A stretch of DNA of 64,000 nucleotides from Bacillus sp. V3B (GCF_024494465.1 NZ_JAETXM010000007.1:93790-157789), one strand, 5' to 3'. Counted from the first letter of the stretch, positions 36,443 through 44,948 are shown. Translations and numbers: made by a program. Notes: generated by a model not told the origin, from the letters alone.

Positions 36443-36657
36443 TATCTATACCTCCATTCTTAGATCTATATAATTTTAGGATATTTGGAATGAGATTACC
36501 CTTTCACATATGAGCCATTCAATATGATATTCGTATCCAGTGAAACAAAAATAAAGATCTGTAATAAAAGTATGTAATGAAATGGTTTAAGTGTATGTCT
36601 GATCCATAATATTCCTCTTTTTAATTGTTAGAGGGAATGTATGTTGTATGCAAATCT

Positions 36658-36685
36658 AGTTAACATAATAGCAATTATCGGTAAT
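36658..36685 (-). other. dif-like site 5
   Basis: Minus strand: ATTACCGATAA, spacer TTGCTA, TTATGTTAACT. The spacer equals that of the site at 32235. The XerD-side flank AGATTTGCATAC is shared with its neighbours. Confidence 0.6.
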
Positions 36686-36902
36686 AGGGGTACAGACAAC
36701 ATTTCGTAAATAATGTACGATAAAGCTGGAACTCTTGATATAGAAGGAAAGTACCATTAATGGGTGTTATTGGTGCTATTTTCCGATGTTTTTAAAATCT
36801 AAATAAACAACTTATTTTTTAAAAAACAAAACTCATTCTCCAAAACAAAGTGCTATCAATTTAACAGCTGACCATTTTGATTTTTCTCTTTTTTTGAAGA
36901 TA

Positions 36903-36962
36903 GGCTTATATAGCAAAGACATTTGCGGATACACACATATATTTATTACATAAATATATAGT
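36903..36962 (+). promoter_or_regulatory. Shared promoter module upstream of the Cys-rich genes
   Basis: GGCTTATA, ATTTGCGGATACACACATAT and ACATAAATATAT, as before the lectin gene at 33529; the match extends over about 50 bases although the genes are unrelated. Suggests common, probably sporulation-time, regulation. Confidence 0.5.
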
Positions 36963-36996
36963 AGCTAATAGCCCAAAATGGGAGGGTGAATTAAAT

Positions 36997-37272
36997 ATGA
37001 GAAATCCGTATTTCAATAATCAGGCAATTAGTTATTGGACACCTTTCAGACAGCAATATCAACCTATTCCTCGTCCTCGTCCACCTCGTCCACTTTATCC
37101 ACTTTTTCTTCCTCAAACTCAACCCCTTGCATATCAGTGTACGGGTCTTAAGTGTAGCTGTGTAGGTGATGCAGATTGTAATGACATGTTTTTAAGTGGA
37201 AAGTGTGGAGATGTTGCACAATGTTGGGAGACTCCTGGTGGAGGAGTATATTGTGAGTGTCTACGTGTTTAA
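36997..37272 (+). CDS. Pro-rich/Cys-rich small protein 1
   Basis: 91 residues. The N-terminal half is Tyr/Gln/Pro-rich (YQPIPRPRPPRPLYPLFLPQ); the C-terminal half has eight cysteines in a compact, EGF- or knottin-like pattern (CTGLKCSCVGDADCNDMFLS, KCGDVAQCWE, YCECLRV). No signal peptide. GGGAGGGTG precedes the ATG. The build suggests a cross-linked spore coat or exosporium protein. First of three adjacent Cys-rich genes between dif-like sites 5 and 6. Confidence 0.65.
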   Translation: MRNPYFNNQAISYWTPFRQQYQPIPRPRPPRPLYPLFLPQTQPLAYQCTGLKCSCVGDADCNDMFLSGKCGDVAQCWETPGGGVYCECLRV

Positions 37273-37407
37273 TTCCATTTATTCTAATTCTAATTGAAAG
37301 GAGATACAGTTACCAAACTGGATATTAGATTTACCGAACTAGAAAGCTTTGCTCGGAGAAAATTAGGATATTATTAAAGTAGATCAAAACAAAAGGAGGG
37401 ATAAACG

Positions 37408-37809
37408 ATGATCCCATACAATCCCTATACTTATAGACAACTACCGCAATATCAATCATATCAAACTACAGGGACACAATTGGTAGCAATTCCACCTTCC
37501 ATATTAGAATTAATTCCACTTCGACTTAGAAGGAGAGTACCTCCAATACCATCGGAATTAGCTCCTTATGTTACCCCACAAGTTATAGCAAGAATAATAA
37601 GTCAGGCTGAGGGTAATCCTTTGGAAGATTGTGGAGATTTTTGTATTAAAGAGTGTGGATGGGGGAATCCGATATGCTACGGTGCCTGCTATTGGCATTG
37701 TGTTATTTGGGGAGGTCCACCAACAGAAGTGACAGAACCAGAAATACTACAACCTCAACCACTACAACCATACCCTTACCAACCATTTGGCGGCCGCTAT
37801 CTACGTTAA
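37408..37809 (+). CDS. Cys-rich small protein 2
   Basis: 133 residues, paralogous to the next gene. N-terminal YNPYTYRQLPQYQSYQ, then TQLVAIPPSILELIP and a basic RLRRRVPPIP, a middle insert, then a Cys-rich block (DCGDFCIKECGWGNPICYGA, CYWHCVIWGG) and a Pro/Gln-rich end (LQPQPLQPYPYQPFGGRYLR). AAAAGGAGGGATAAACG precedes the ATG, identical to the next gene. Likely secreted-by-lysis or spore-layer protein; not assigned to a named family. Confidence 0.65.
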   Translation: MIPYNPYTYRQLPQYQSYQTTGTQLVAIPPSILELIPLRLRRRVPPIPSELAPYVTPQVIARIISQAEGNPLEDCGDFCIKECGWGNPICYGACYWHCVIWGGPPTEVTEPEILQPQPLQPYPYQPFGGRYLR

Positions 37810-37835
37810 CAATATTAAAATAGGACGACATTAAA

Positions 37836-37875
37836 AAGAAACGCCATGATAACATCTGCAATCATGACGTTTCTA
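37836..37875 (+). terminator. Hairpin after Cys-rich gene 2
   Basis: AGAAACGCCATGAT pairs with ATCATGACGTTTCT; a diverged copy follows gene 3 at about 38284-38322. Confidence 0.6.
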
Positions 37876-37926
37876 ATAACATCATCGTGACGCGATTTAT
37901 CGACTATCTGGAAGGAGGGATAAACG

Positions 37927-38268
37927 ATGAACTTATACTATCCCTATATCTATAGGCAGAAACAGCAATATCAACCTACTAGAACACAATTGGTAGCAAT
38001 TCCACCTTCCATATTAGAATTAATTCCACCTCGACTTAGAAGGAGAGTAACTCCAATACCAATAATTATGAATCAACCGGGGAATGTTGAACCTTGTGAA
38101 GGTTTTTGTATAACGTGGTGTAGAGGGAATATGATATGCTTTCGTGAATGCTTTTGGGAGTGTGTTATGCAAGGAGGTCCAGGAGGTCCACCACCAGCAG
38201 AACCAGAAATATTACAACCACTACAACCATACCCATACCGACCATTTCACGGCCGCTATCTACGTTAA
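37927..38268 (+). CDS. Cys-rich small protein 3
   Basis: 113 residues, a tandem-duplication partner of the preceding gene: TQLVAIPPSILELIPPRLRR is nearly identical, the middle insert is shorter, and six cysteines follow (CEGFCITWCRGNMICFRECF, WECV), ending PYPYRPFHGRYLR. After each of the two genes the same hairpin-like sequence (CATGATnACATCTGCAATCATG-like) occurs, so the duplicated unit includes the terminator. Expression probably linked to the shared promoter at 36903. Confidence 0.65.
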   Translation: MNLYYPYIYRQKQQYQPTRTQLVAIPPSILELIPPRLRRRVTPIPIIMNQPGNVEPCEGFCITWCRGNMICFRECFWECVMQGGPGGPPPAEPEILQPLQPYPYRPFHGRYLR

Positions 38269-38637
38269 CAATATAAAAAATAGAAAGAAATACTATGATG
38301 ACATCTGCAATCATGGCATTTCTAATAAATCATCATGACGTAATTTATCGATTGTTTGGTGTGATGTAATTTCGTGTGATTACATCGATTCGGCTATGCC
38401 CCAAATGCAGGGATACGAGCAAACGATGAAGTTGTTCACGGGAGAAATCCTTTTTGTTCCTGTTTTTCCGGTTGATCTGCGATAACTGGTTGCTCAACGT
38501 TGTTTTTTGTTATTTGTTTCCTTTGTATACTTTAAGTGAATGTCGGAATCCCCGAATCATTTTAAACTTTTAACAGATATGGACTTGCACCTACTGTCAG
38601 TGAGGAACTTTGCTCTCTTACGGAACTACCTCTTATT

Positions 38638-38871
38638 GGGGTACGGCAACGATTCGTTCTTTCTGATGTCATAAGACATTATTAGGAAATTTGATGAGAA
38701 ATTTAACTCCTTTTTCTAATTCGTCTATTATGTTTAGTTTTTCGATAAAATCACACAATACAATAATCAAAAAGCATACATAATTGTTGTTATGTTTGTT
38801 TTTTTGTTAAAATCCACACTTTATATGGAAGATATTTGCTTGTGACATGAAATGAATCGTTGCCGTACCCC
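38638..38871. repeat. Inverted-repeat element B (perfect 18-bp ends)
   Basis: GGGGTACGGCAACGATTC at 38638-38655 and its exact reverse complement at 38854-38871 bound 234 bp of AT-rich, apparently non-coding DNA. Ends resemble element A (GGAAACGATTC) and element C (GGGGTACGACC). Confidence 0.75.
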
Positions 38872-38916
38872 TTATTTAGTTGCACAAAGGATCGTATGAA
38901 TAATATATACAAATCT

Positions 38917-38944
38917 AGTTTACATAATACTAATTTTCGAAACC
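38917..38944 (-). other. dif-like site 6
   Basis: Minus strand: GGTTTCGAAAA, spacer TTAGTA, TTATGTAAACT. The right arm is perfect against my recollection of dif; the left arm is degenerate. It is followed by a CCTCT/AGAGG hairpin and the 75-bp palindromic repeat. Confidence 0.5.
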
Positions 38945-39003
38945 TCTGAAACACAAAACCCCTTGGCGCCCAAGAGGTTTTAACGCGTGTCATTTTATGG
39001 ATC

Positions 39004-39077
39004 CTGCATGATTTTATACAATGTTGATGAATCAACGTTTTCGGCTTCTTCAGAAGCCTCACAGCTGCATAAAAAAA
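39004..39077 (+). repeat. 75-bp palindromic dispersed repeat, copy 2
   Basis: TGCATGATTTTATACAATG, TTGATGAATCAACG, GGCTTCTTCAGAAGCC and CAGCTGCATAAAAAA: the inner parts are themselves short palindromes and the ends TGCAT.../...TGCA are inverted. Confidence 0.65.
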
Positions 39078-39109
39078 AGGGGGGGAGGGCGTTATGCAAT
39101 TCTTCTTCA

Positions 39110-39153
39110 AGTGGTACAGACAACATTTTTCTTTAAATGTTGTCTGTACCACT
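39110..39153. repeat. Perfect 19-bp stem hairpin
   Basis: AGTGGTACAGACAACATTT pairs perfectly with AAATGTTGTCTGTACCACT around a six-base loop. The arm GGTACAGACAACATTT also occurs once at about 36690 next to dif-like site 5. No T-run follows, so it is not a simple terminator. Confidence 0.8.
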
Positions 39154-39477
39154 AAGCAATTCGCCGATAGAATTGCAAGACTTAATTTTATTTATTTTAC
39201 GTTTTCAAAACGATTAGCCACAAAGGCTAAAAGGTTGCCATGAAGGCAACCAAAACCTTAGGCTGCGAAATATATTCAAAGGGGGTTCTGAAATAGAACG
39301 GGGGTGATCCTCTCTTTGGATATTGTTTTACAATTTCGATTTTTATGTTTTTTACGTTGCTCCATTAAAGGGTCCTTTAATGGAATAAGAGGTTACATAA
39401 AACTCCACTTTTAATGCAGTCAACATGCGCGCTTAAGTGTGCATAAACAATAAATTTTAACAAGTTGAGATAGGGAA

Positions 39478-39505
39478 ATTCCGTTAGTTATGAATTATGT
39501 TGACT
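39478..39505 (+). other. dif-like site 7 (weak)
   Basis: ATTCCGTTAGT, spacer TATGAA, TTATGTTGACT. The right arm equals that of the site at 34952; the left arm is poor, or shifted by one base. Confidence 0.3.
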
Positions 39506-39685
39506 AGAAATGTATGAAATATGGATTATTGTTCCATGTTAAAAAAATCTTATGAATACTTAATAATACATAGTTTTTTTCAACAATGGTTGGAGACTAC
39601 TGAATAATTATCAAGATTCTAGATAAAAATAAACCTTTGATATAGTGATAATGATTTGAGGATTTCATATAAAAGGAATGAGAAA

Positions 39686-40249
39686 ATGATTATTCCAGAA
39701 GAAGCTGCAAAAAAAATAGATGATGTCTATAAAACTTTAGTTTCTGCTGATCAAAAAGATCATGAAATTTGGTTTGAATATGTGTTTTTATCCTGGCAAT
39801 GGTGGTTTTGTGTCATACTTTCGATCATTCCCTGGATTTTATGGTGGAAATTTAGAAAAAAGGAGTCCACGCATCGTTTATTATACGGAGCATTTTTTAT
39901 CATATTCATTTCGATGTTCCTGGATTCTTTTGGAACAGAATTGGGTTATTGGGATTACCGATATGAACCACTTCCGTTCTTGCCATCTTTCGTGCCCTGG
40001 GATTTAAGTCTTCTTCCTATTACTTTTCTTGTTCTTGTGCAAATAAAACCAAATACTTCTCCTATTTTAAAAGCCATCATCTTTTCATTTTTTAGTACAT
40101 TTATAGGTGAACCTTTGTTTGAATGGCTTGGATTTTATAAAACAATAAAATGGCACTTCCTTTTTTCATTACCTATATATTTTTTAATCTTTCTAGTTGG
40201 ATATTTCCTTGTTTCAGGCAAGGATTTTGACGAGTTAAAACAAAAGTGA
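39686..40249 (+). CDS. CBO0543-family membrane protein
   Basis: About 187 residues from an ATG at 39686 (AAAGGAATGAG upstream). Five or six hydrophobic helices; WFCVILSIIPWILWWKFRKK, FGTELGYWDYRYEPLPFLPS and FFSTFIGEPLFEWLGFYKTI are typical of the CBO0543 family, which is frequent in Bacillus genomes and has no defined role that I know. Expressed alone, in a region bounded by dif-like sites. Confidence 0.7.
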   Translation: MIIPEEAAKKIDDVYKTLVSADQKDHEIWFEYVFLSWQWWFCVILSIIPWILWWKFRKKESTHRLLYGAFFIIFISMFLDSFGTELGYWDYRYEPLPFLPSFVPWDLSLLPITFLVLVQIKPNTSPILKAIIFSFFSTFIGEPLFEWLGFYKTIKWHFLFSLPIYFLIFLVGYFLVSGKDFDELKQK

Positions 40250-40853
40250 AGTATTCAATATTTTGTAGATACTATTCGATTTAATAGAAAGGTATCTTTG
40301 TTTTCAACATAAAATTTGATCATTTATCTACAGTATTATCGACAAAAGCCTGATAGAATGCACCTTTTATCTTTGTGTACATTGAATACAGTGGAAAAAC
40401 ATACTGTAGATAAGGGCGCTTTTATGGAATAAGGATCACAGAAATGATCAAACTTTTTATAAAGCTACATGATTCATAACCTTTCCCTTCAATTCCCCGA
40501 ACGAGTTCCGAATCCTTTGTCAATAAGGAATTTGAATGTATGATTTTTAATTCTCTTTCAAATATAGAGGGCGAAAACGGGAAAGTTAATTAAATCAAAC
40601 ATATGAAAGTATGAAAATATTTAAAATCATACTTTCGTTTAAAAACCAGTTACACAAAGTTCCTCAAATGAACGTCTTAGAGAAAATCCTTATTTATTAA
40701 GGGTTTTATCCTTAGCGTGGGAAATGTGATAAATGGTTGGAGCTACCCCTGAGTATAAACACCAAAGAGGCTCAATGAGACTCCTTTAAAAGGGGTGGTG
40801 TACATAAAGGGCCCAATATGTAAAGTAGAGCAGTGGTGCTCACAATCTTTACT

Positions 40854-41198
40854 CTACTGTCTTTTTAAATTGAAGAGTCGTACATTAGTAAGATTGTTAA
40901 AATCACGACCAGAAAAGTTGCTCATCTTTCTATTTGTTAGTTCCTCCAATTTTTGGATAGAAATTTGAAATTGTTCATTATTCATTTGTTCTGTCGCAAG
41001 GAGAGAACATAAAATAGCAAATCCAATTGGTGTTGTGTCAACATTTATATCCACTTTCAAATCAACGTCTGAGTTTCCGCTGTGGCCAATAGAATTAATA
41101 CTATCATTATCGTTTTTAATTATACTTTTTTCATTAGAATTTACATGTGTTCTTAATTCTGCTTCTTCCTGTATCAATATTTCTTTTCTTCTAGCCAT
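40854..41198 (-). CDS. Cassette protein B1 (hydrophilic dyad region plus hydrophobic segment)
   Basis: 114 residues from an ATG at 41198 with AAGGGTGAGAAT upstream. A polar N terminus (SNEKSIIKNDNDSINSIGHS) leads into alternating SDVDLKVDINVDTTPIGFAI and then a short hydrophobic/amphipathic part and KLEELTNRKMSNFSGRDFNN. The copy at 45331-45675 is the same length and highly similar. It is the second gene after the dyad-repeat protein A1. Family not recognised; the alternating pattern suggests beta structure and assembly. Confidence 0.6.
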   Translation of the reverse strand: MARRKEILIQEEAELRTHVNSNEKSIIKNDNDSINSIGHSGNSDVDLKVDINVDTTPIGFAILCSLLATEQMNNEQFQISIQKLEELTNRKMSNFSGRDFNNLTNVRLFNLKRQ

Positions 41199-41268
41199 AT
41201 TCTCACCCTTTTTTAATAGGTGGGACATAAAATACCCCACCATCCCTTAAAAGTCTAAATCAATATCA

Positions 41269-41577
41269 CTATCTTGATCTTCTTTCTAAATCAAGATCAA
41301 TATCAATATCTTGATCTTGTTCATTGTCTTGATCTTGATCAGATCTTACACGTGCATTGCTTTTGCTGTTTAAACGAATATCCACACGAGAGTTACCAGA
41401 ATTCATTATTCTAGCATTAGCTACGTTTTTGTTTTGATCAGTATTCCGAACCTCTGCGTCAGCATCAGACTCTACGTCAGTTCTGTTTTGAATATCAGTT
41501 TCGAAATCTGTATCAACATCAACATTTACATCTGTGTTACTGTTATTTCTTCTATTTCTAGATGATCCTCTACTCAT
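41269..41577 (-). CDS. Cassette protein A1 (alternating-dyad, Asp/Asn-rich)
   Basis: 102 residues from an ATG at 41577 with AAAGGAG upstream. After a basic Ser/Arg/Asn start (RGSSRNRRNNSNTD) about 80 residues alternate polar and small or hydrophobic residues: VNVDVDTDFETDIQNRTDVE, SDADAEVRNTDQNKNVANAR, NSRVDIRLNSKSNARVRSDQ, DQDNEQDQDIDIDLDLERRS. The pattern predicts long beta strands or a solenoid. The paralogue at 44949-45281 keeps the same order. No signal peptide. Function unknown; spore surface or intracellular fibre formation would fit. Confidence 0.65.
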   Translation of the reverse strand: MSRGSSRNRRNNSNTDVNVDVDTDFETDIQNRTDVESDADAEVRNTDQNKNVANARIMNSGNSRVDIRLNSKSNARVRSDQDQDNEQDQDIDIDLDLERRSR

Positions 41578-41866
41578 CTTTTTCAACTCCTTTGCTTGTC
41601 ATAATAATAACGTATGCAGTTCTCATACTAAGAGCTTAGACATTACACCGAAGGTATGTGCCCTTTAGGGGAGATATTTTATTTTCTTAGTGAATACGAA
41701 TACACCTTTGATAAGAAGAAGGCAGCAAGTTTACATTTTCTGCTCCCTCTTATCCAATAATAATAAAGGCCGGTGATTCCTTAGCGTAGAACAACTCGGC
41801 TTTCTTCATGTAGAAATTTGCTTAAGGAGTGCTATTTTTATGTCGAAACTTGTTTTCTATTAATCT

Positions 41867-41895
41867 TTGAAAATGTAAGCGTTTTCTATTATAAT
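41867..41895 (+). promoter_or_regulatory. Sigma-A promoter with cre-like box, copy 2
   Basis: TTGAAA (41867-41872), 17-base spacer, TATAAT (41890-41895); TGTAAGCGTTTTCT at 41874-41887 lies within the spacer and fits the cre consensus TGWAARCGYTWNCW. CcpA binding there would block transcription. Confidence 0.75.
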
Positions 41896-41901
41896 GATAA
41901 T

Positions 41902-41988
41902 GGGTTGGATGGCATGCGTGGCTGTCACAGTATCTGGCGTAGGTGGGGCCGATACCAGGAAGAGGGCTTAGAGGGAATGGCCTTTTTT
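41902..41988 (+). ncRNA. Candidate small RNA, copy 2
   Basis: Expected transcript of about 87 nt from the promoter to CCTTTTTT. GC-rich, with the same core as 32411-32497 (GTGGCTGTCACAGTATCTGG, GTAGGTGGGGCCGATACC). A 25-codon frame (41894-41971) is conserved too but lacks a ribosome site and starts before the predicted +1, so RNA function is favoured. Confidence 0.45.
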
Positions 41989-42005
41989 ATTTGTTAAAAC
42001 TAGCT

Positions 42006-42080
42006 TTTTTTATGCAGTTGAGAGGTTTCTTAAGAAACCGAAAACCTTGATGTACTAACGATGTATAGAATCATGCATAA
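42006..42080 (-). repeat. 75-bp palindromic dispersed repeat, copy 3
   Basis: Inverted copy: TTTTTATGCAGTTGAGAGG, TTTCTTAAGAAACC, GAAAACCTTGATGTA and ATGCATAAACAATAAAAAAC. A CCAAACCCTTGG-type hairpin and a dif-like site follow. Confidence 0.65.
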
Positions 42081-42139
42081 ACAATAAAAAACGGAAAAGA
42101 GCCAAACCCTTGGTATACATGGATTTGGCTCTTTTATTA

Positions 42140-42167
42140 GCTTCCAATATTTGGCTTTATGTAAACT
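42140..42167 (+). other. dif-like site 8
   Basis: GCTTCCAATAT, spacer TTGGCT, TTATGTAAACT, then AGATTTGTATAG. Opposite in orientation to the sites at 32-39 kb. Left arm matches 8 of 11 and right arm 11 of 11 positions of my recollection of dif. Confidence 0.6.
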
Positions 42168-42266
42168 AGATTTGTATAGGGTATTCATTGTAGTTAGACT
42201 ATTATTTTAGGGGTTAACAAAAGTTTAAATTTTGATTTAATATTTGTCCAAAGCTGGCCATAAAGA

Positions 42267-42422
42267 TTACAACATGCTACGGCACTCATTAATGCACTCT
42301 TGCAAGTCTTTTGAAGCGTGTTGTAAACGTTCATTGTTCATCTTGGTCATAGCGTTGTTTAAGTGTCTTTGCGCACTTTCACACTCATTAATACATTCTT
42401 GAAGTTCTTGTTTGTTATCCAT
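42267..42422 (-). CDS. 51-residue helical protein with two ECINEC motifs
   Basis: ATG at 42422 with AAGGAGG seven bases upstream. The protein is one or two helices with duplicated LQECINEC motifs near both ends (KQELQECINECESAQRHLNN and KDLQECINECRSML). Paired CxxxC motifs could bind metal, as in YhjQ-type four-helix Cys proteins, or cross-link. It lies beside dif-like site 8. Not a named family. Confidence 0.6.
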   Translation of the reverse strand: MDNKQELQECINECESAQRHLNNAMTKMNNERLQHASKDLQECINECRSML

Positions 42423-42569
42423 GATAATCCCTCCTTCCAAATATTTATTGTTACCGCTAAGGTGAGGTATTATTCTTTTAGGACTAAGGATCAATCGAAG
42501 ATCCTATTAGCTGGTTTAGTGAAAGAAGCGTAAATAAAAAAGAAAACAGGTCTTATATAATGCGGACCA

Positions 42570-43178
42570 TTATTTATTAAATAATCGTTGAAAGAATCCC
42601 TTTTTCTGTTCACTCACTGCTGTTTCTTTTATTGTCTGCTGGATCTCTACTAGATGCTGATTAATATTCTCGAATTGCTCACTAGTTTTATTTTCACGCT
42701 CAGATGACTCCAGTTGTCGTTGCTGCATGCTATCCCTTAATGAGCCAATCAGTTCTCGGTCCTGTTTTAATTCTTCAAACTTCTGCTCGTAATACAAGTT
42801 TTGCTGTTCTAATTTTTCAAGTAACAGCTTATTAAAATTCTGTTGCTCATCCAGTGCTTTTTTAATCTCGTTTATATCCTCGCTGGTCGCAAGCGTTGAT
42901 ACTCCTGCTTGTTCATTGCTCACTTCTTGTTTATCACCGCTAATCACTAGTGGGAATTCATTCGCTAATACGCTATGAATCTCGTGAGTGTCCATTCCAT
43001 TATCATACAAGTCTTTAATACGTTTCAGAACATCTACCGCTTGTTGCTCATACTTTTTTAATCTACTACCACCCTTAACTACAAAAAACGATTCAAAACT
43101 AGCTAAATATCTCCTGCATGAACTGTTCGGAATATCTGCCTGTTCTGCAATCTCAGCAATAGTTAAATACTTGGTCAT
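42570..43178 (-). CDS. MerR-like helix-turn-helix plus coiled-coil plasmid protein (DUF3967 type)
   Basis: 202 residues: an N-terminal MerR/RacA-like winged helix (LTIAEIAEQADIPNSSCRRY, KYEQQAVDVLKRIKDLYDNG), a linker, then about 90 residues of coiled coil (IKKALDEQQNFNKLLLEKLE) and a basic-aromatic tail KKGFFQRLFNK. This build is common on Bacillus plasmids next to RepB genes and is thought to help segregation or replication control. It lies 290 bases downstream of repB, same strand. Confidence 0.75.
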   Translation of the reverse strand: MTKYLTIAEIAEQADIPNSSCRRYLASFESFFVVKGGSRLKKYEQQAVDVLKRIKDLYDNGMDTHEIHSVLANEFPLVISGDKQEVSNEQAGVSTLATSEDINEIKKALDEQQNFNKLLLEKLEQQNLYYEQKFEELKQDRELIGSLRDSMQQRQLESSERENKTSEQFENINQHLVEIQQTIKETAVSEQKKGFFQRLFNK

Positions 43179-43468
43179 CGATAATCACCGCCTATTACAT
43201 ATAATTATAATTAGTTATTTATCATTATTTATTAATTAATCACTACTTGTTTTTTACTTACTATTATTATTCATTAACCATTTACCAATGATTATCCTTT
43301 ATACAAATAGCGACAAAATAACATCGAATAGCAAATAACCATGATTTAATCATGATTATTCTCTCACGACGCGAATTTTTTTCATTTCTGCACCAATAAC
43401 CTCATGATATTTCAAATAGACTACTAGACGCAATCTTGAAAGCGAGAGAAGCATTTCTATTTGTTTTA

Positions 43469-44455
43469 TTAATCCTCCAACCAATCATAAAATGGTAATT
43501 TTGGTTTCCCATCTTCCTCCAATAATCTATTTAGCTCTATTAGATGCCATCTAGCTTGCTGGAGTAAAGCATCAGCCTGCTCATAAGTGATACAGATAGG
43601 CTCTTCTATGTTACCTTTCATTTCTTCCATTTTTTTTACCATGTTAATGGCCTGCTGACGGTTATCGTCATCTCTCAAATTGACGAATTTGAATATATCC
43701 TCAAAGACTACATCCAAAATAGCTCCTAGTTCCTTTATTTGCTTTTTAGTGGCGCTCTTCACTGTTTTACCATTGGACCAAATCAAATCAAAGCCAACAA
43801 TTGCACGGCCTCTTTTTTCTTCTTTGTAACGAACTTCTAGTTCCGTATGCTCATTAATCTCGCTGATCGCGACATCGAGAACACCTCTTTTAAATTCTCC
43901 TGTGTTCTGTTGATAGGTCTTTTTTTCGTCCACACCAAATAAATTCATAAGCCCTTCCTTTGAAATTGGTTTGTGCCAATAGCCATAGTGAGCTTTTAAA
44001 TAGTCATACAGTATCCAACTAAAACCACTTTTAAATTTTGCTGTAACAGTTAAATCAATCGAAACGTACTTTTCTTTTAACTCTAAAATGTGAGGAAGCA
44101 TTTTAGGCGACCACTCAAAAGTAAATTTACCATTATCGTATTCCACACCTAAAAACACATTCCAAAACCTAAACTTTTCATTCTCTAAATCTTCCGTGCT
44201 AACCTTTACACTTGTAACTTTATCAGAATCCTTTTTAGCATCTATGGTATTGTACTTTGTTAAACCAAATTGTTTCTCAAAATCTACTTTATGAAACTCA
44301 GTTACTCCATTTTTTTGAGTGCAAAAAATAGCAAAGGCTAATAACTGCATTTGGTTTAACCTCAACCCATGATTTAGTTTCGCCATCGACAATTCATTAC
44401 TTTTTTTAATGCTGTTTTCTGCATTGATATTCTTTTCTTTTAAGTTTTTCCTCAT
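43469..44455 (-). CDS. repB: Rep_3/RepB-type replication initiator
   Basis: 328 residues with two winged-helix domains typical of Rep_3 initiators: NELSMAKLNHGLRLNQMQLL, FAIFCTQKNGVTEFHKVDFE, then LKEKYVSIDLTVTAKFKSGF, SWILYDYLKAHYGYWHKPIS and KEGLMNLFGVDEKKTYQQNT, FKRGVLDVAISEINEHTELE. It initiates theta replication by binding iterons, and a phased TACATAAT array lies directly upstream of its start. The C-terminal extension (after residue 245) is family-variable. A third, independent replicon on the same molecule. Confidence 0.88.
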   Translation of the reverse strand: MRKNLKEKNINAENSIKKSNELSMAKLNHGLRLNQMQLLAFAIFCTQKNGVTEFHKVDFEKQFGLTKYNTIDAKKDSDKVTSVKVSTEDLENEKFRFWNVFLGVEYDNGKFTFEWSPKMLPHILELKEKYVSIDLTVTAKFKSGFSWILYDYLKAHYGYWHKPISKEGLMNLFGVDEKKTYQQNTGEFKRGVLDVAISEINEHTELEVRYKEEKRGRAIVGFDLIWSNGKTVKSATKKQIKELGAILDVVFEDIFKFVNLRDDDNRQQAINMVKKMEEMKGNIEEPICITYEQADALLQQARWHLIELNRLLEEDGKPKLPFYDWLED

Positions 44456-44473
44456 TTACAGAGTTCCTTTTCT

Positions 44474-44624
44474 ATTATGTATTTTTCTTCCCCTTTTATA
44501 TGTATTACATAACTTTTAATACTCATTATAATGTATTTTAACCATTTATTACATAATTAAAAAGAAGAGTTTTACATAATAGAAGGAAGGATTCTACATA
44601 ATAGAGGGAAGCATTATACATAAT
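44474..44624. other. repB iteron array (putative origin)
   Basis: TACATAAT-type units start at 44506 (TACATAAC), 44550, 44573, 44595 and 44617, spaced 44, 23, 22 and 22 bases, i.e. about two helical turns each. An inverted copy ATTATGTA lies at 44474-44481 near the repB start. The array is AT-rich and directly upstream of repB, as expected for an iteron-regulated theta origin. Confidence 0.75.
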
Positions 44625-44948
44625 AAAGACCTGAATCCCTTGGGGCTGTTGGTGTCTAGCCCTTGCTAAATATAATTAAATTAATTAAATTAAAAATAAT
44701 ATATATATACAGAAATTAATCATATTTTTATATTTTCTAGCATATGTTTGCTTTCTGTTTTCGAACGCATTCTGATTTTAGATGCGGCTGTGTTTCAGCT
44801 ACCTGATTCCTTAGCTTAATGGGCATGGGACTGTATCACTGTTTATACTTTACTTTCGCAAAAGGGCAAATAAACTCGGTGTAATGTCCAAGCCTTTAGT
44901 ATGAGAACTGAATATATTATTATCAAAGCAAGCAAAGGAGTGAAAAAG

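Noticed and set aside
38400..38490. 29-codon frame beginning MPQMQGYEQTMKLF
   Set aside because: No ribosome site and no neighbours; probably debris of an insertion sequence.
38790..39152. 120-residue minus-strand frame
   Set aside because: Runs through an inverted-repeat end, a dif-like site and a perfect hairpin; not protein-like.
41894..41971. Conserved 25-codon peptide gene
   Set aside because: The ATG lies at the -10 box, upstream of the expected transcript start, and there is no ribosome site; kept only as a note under the small-RNA candidate.
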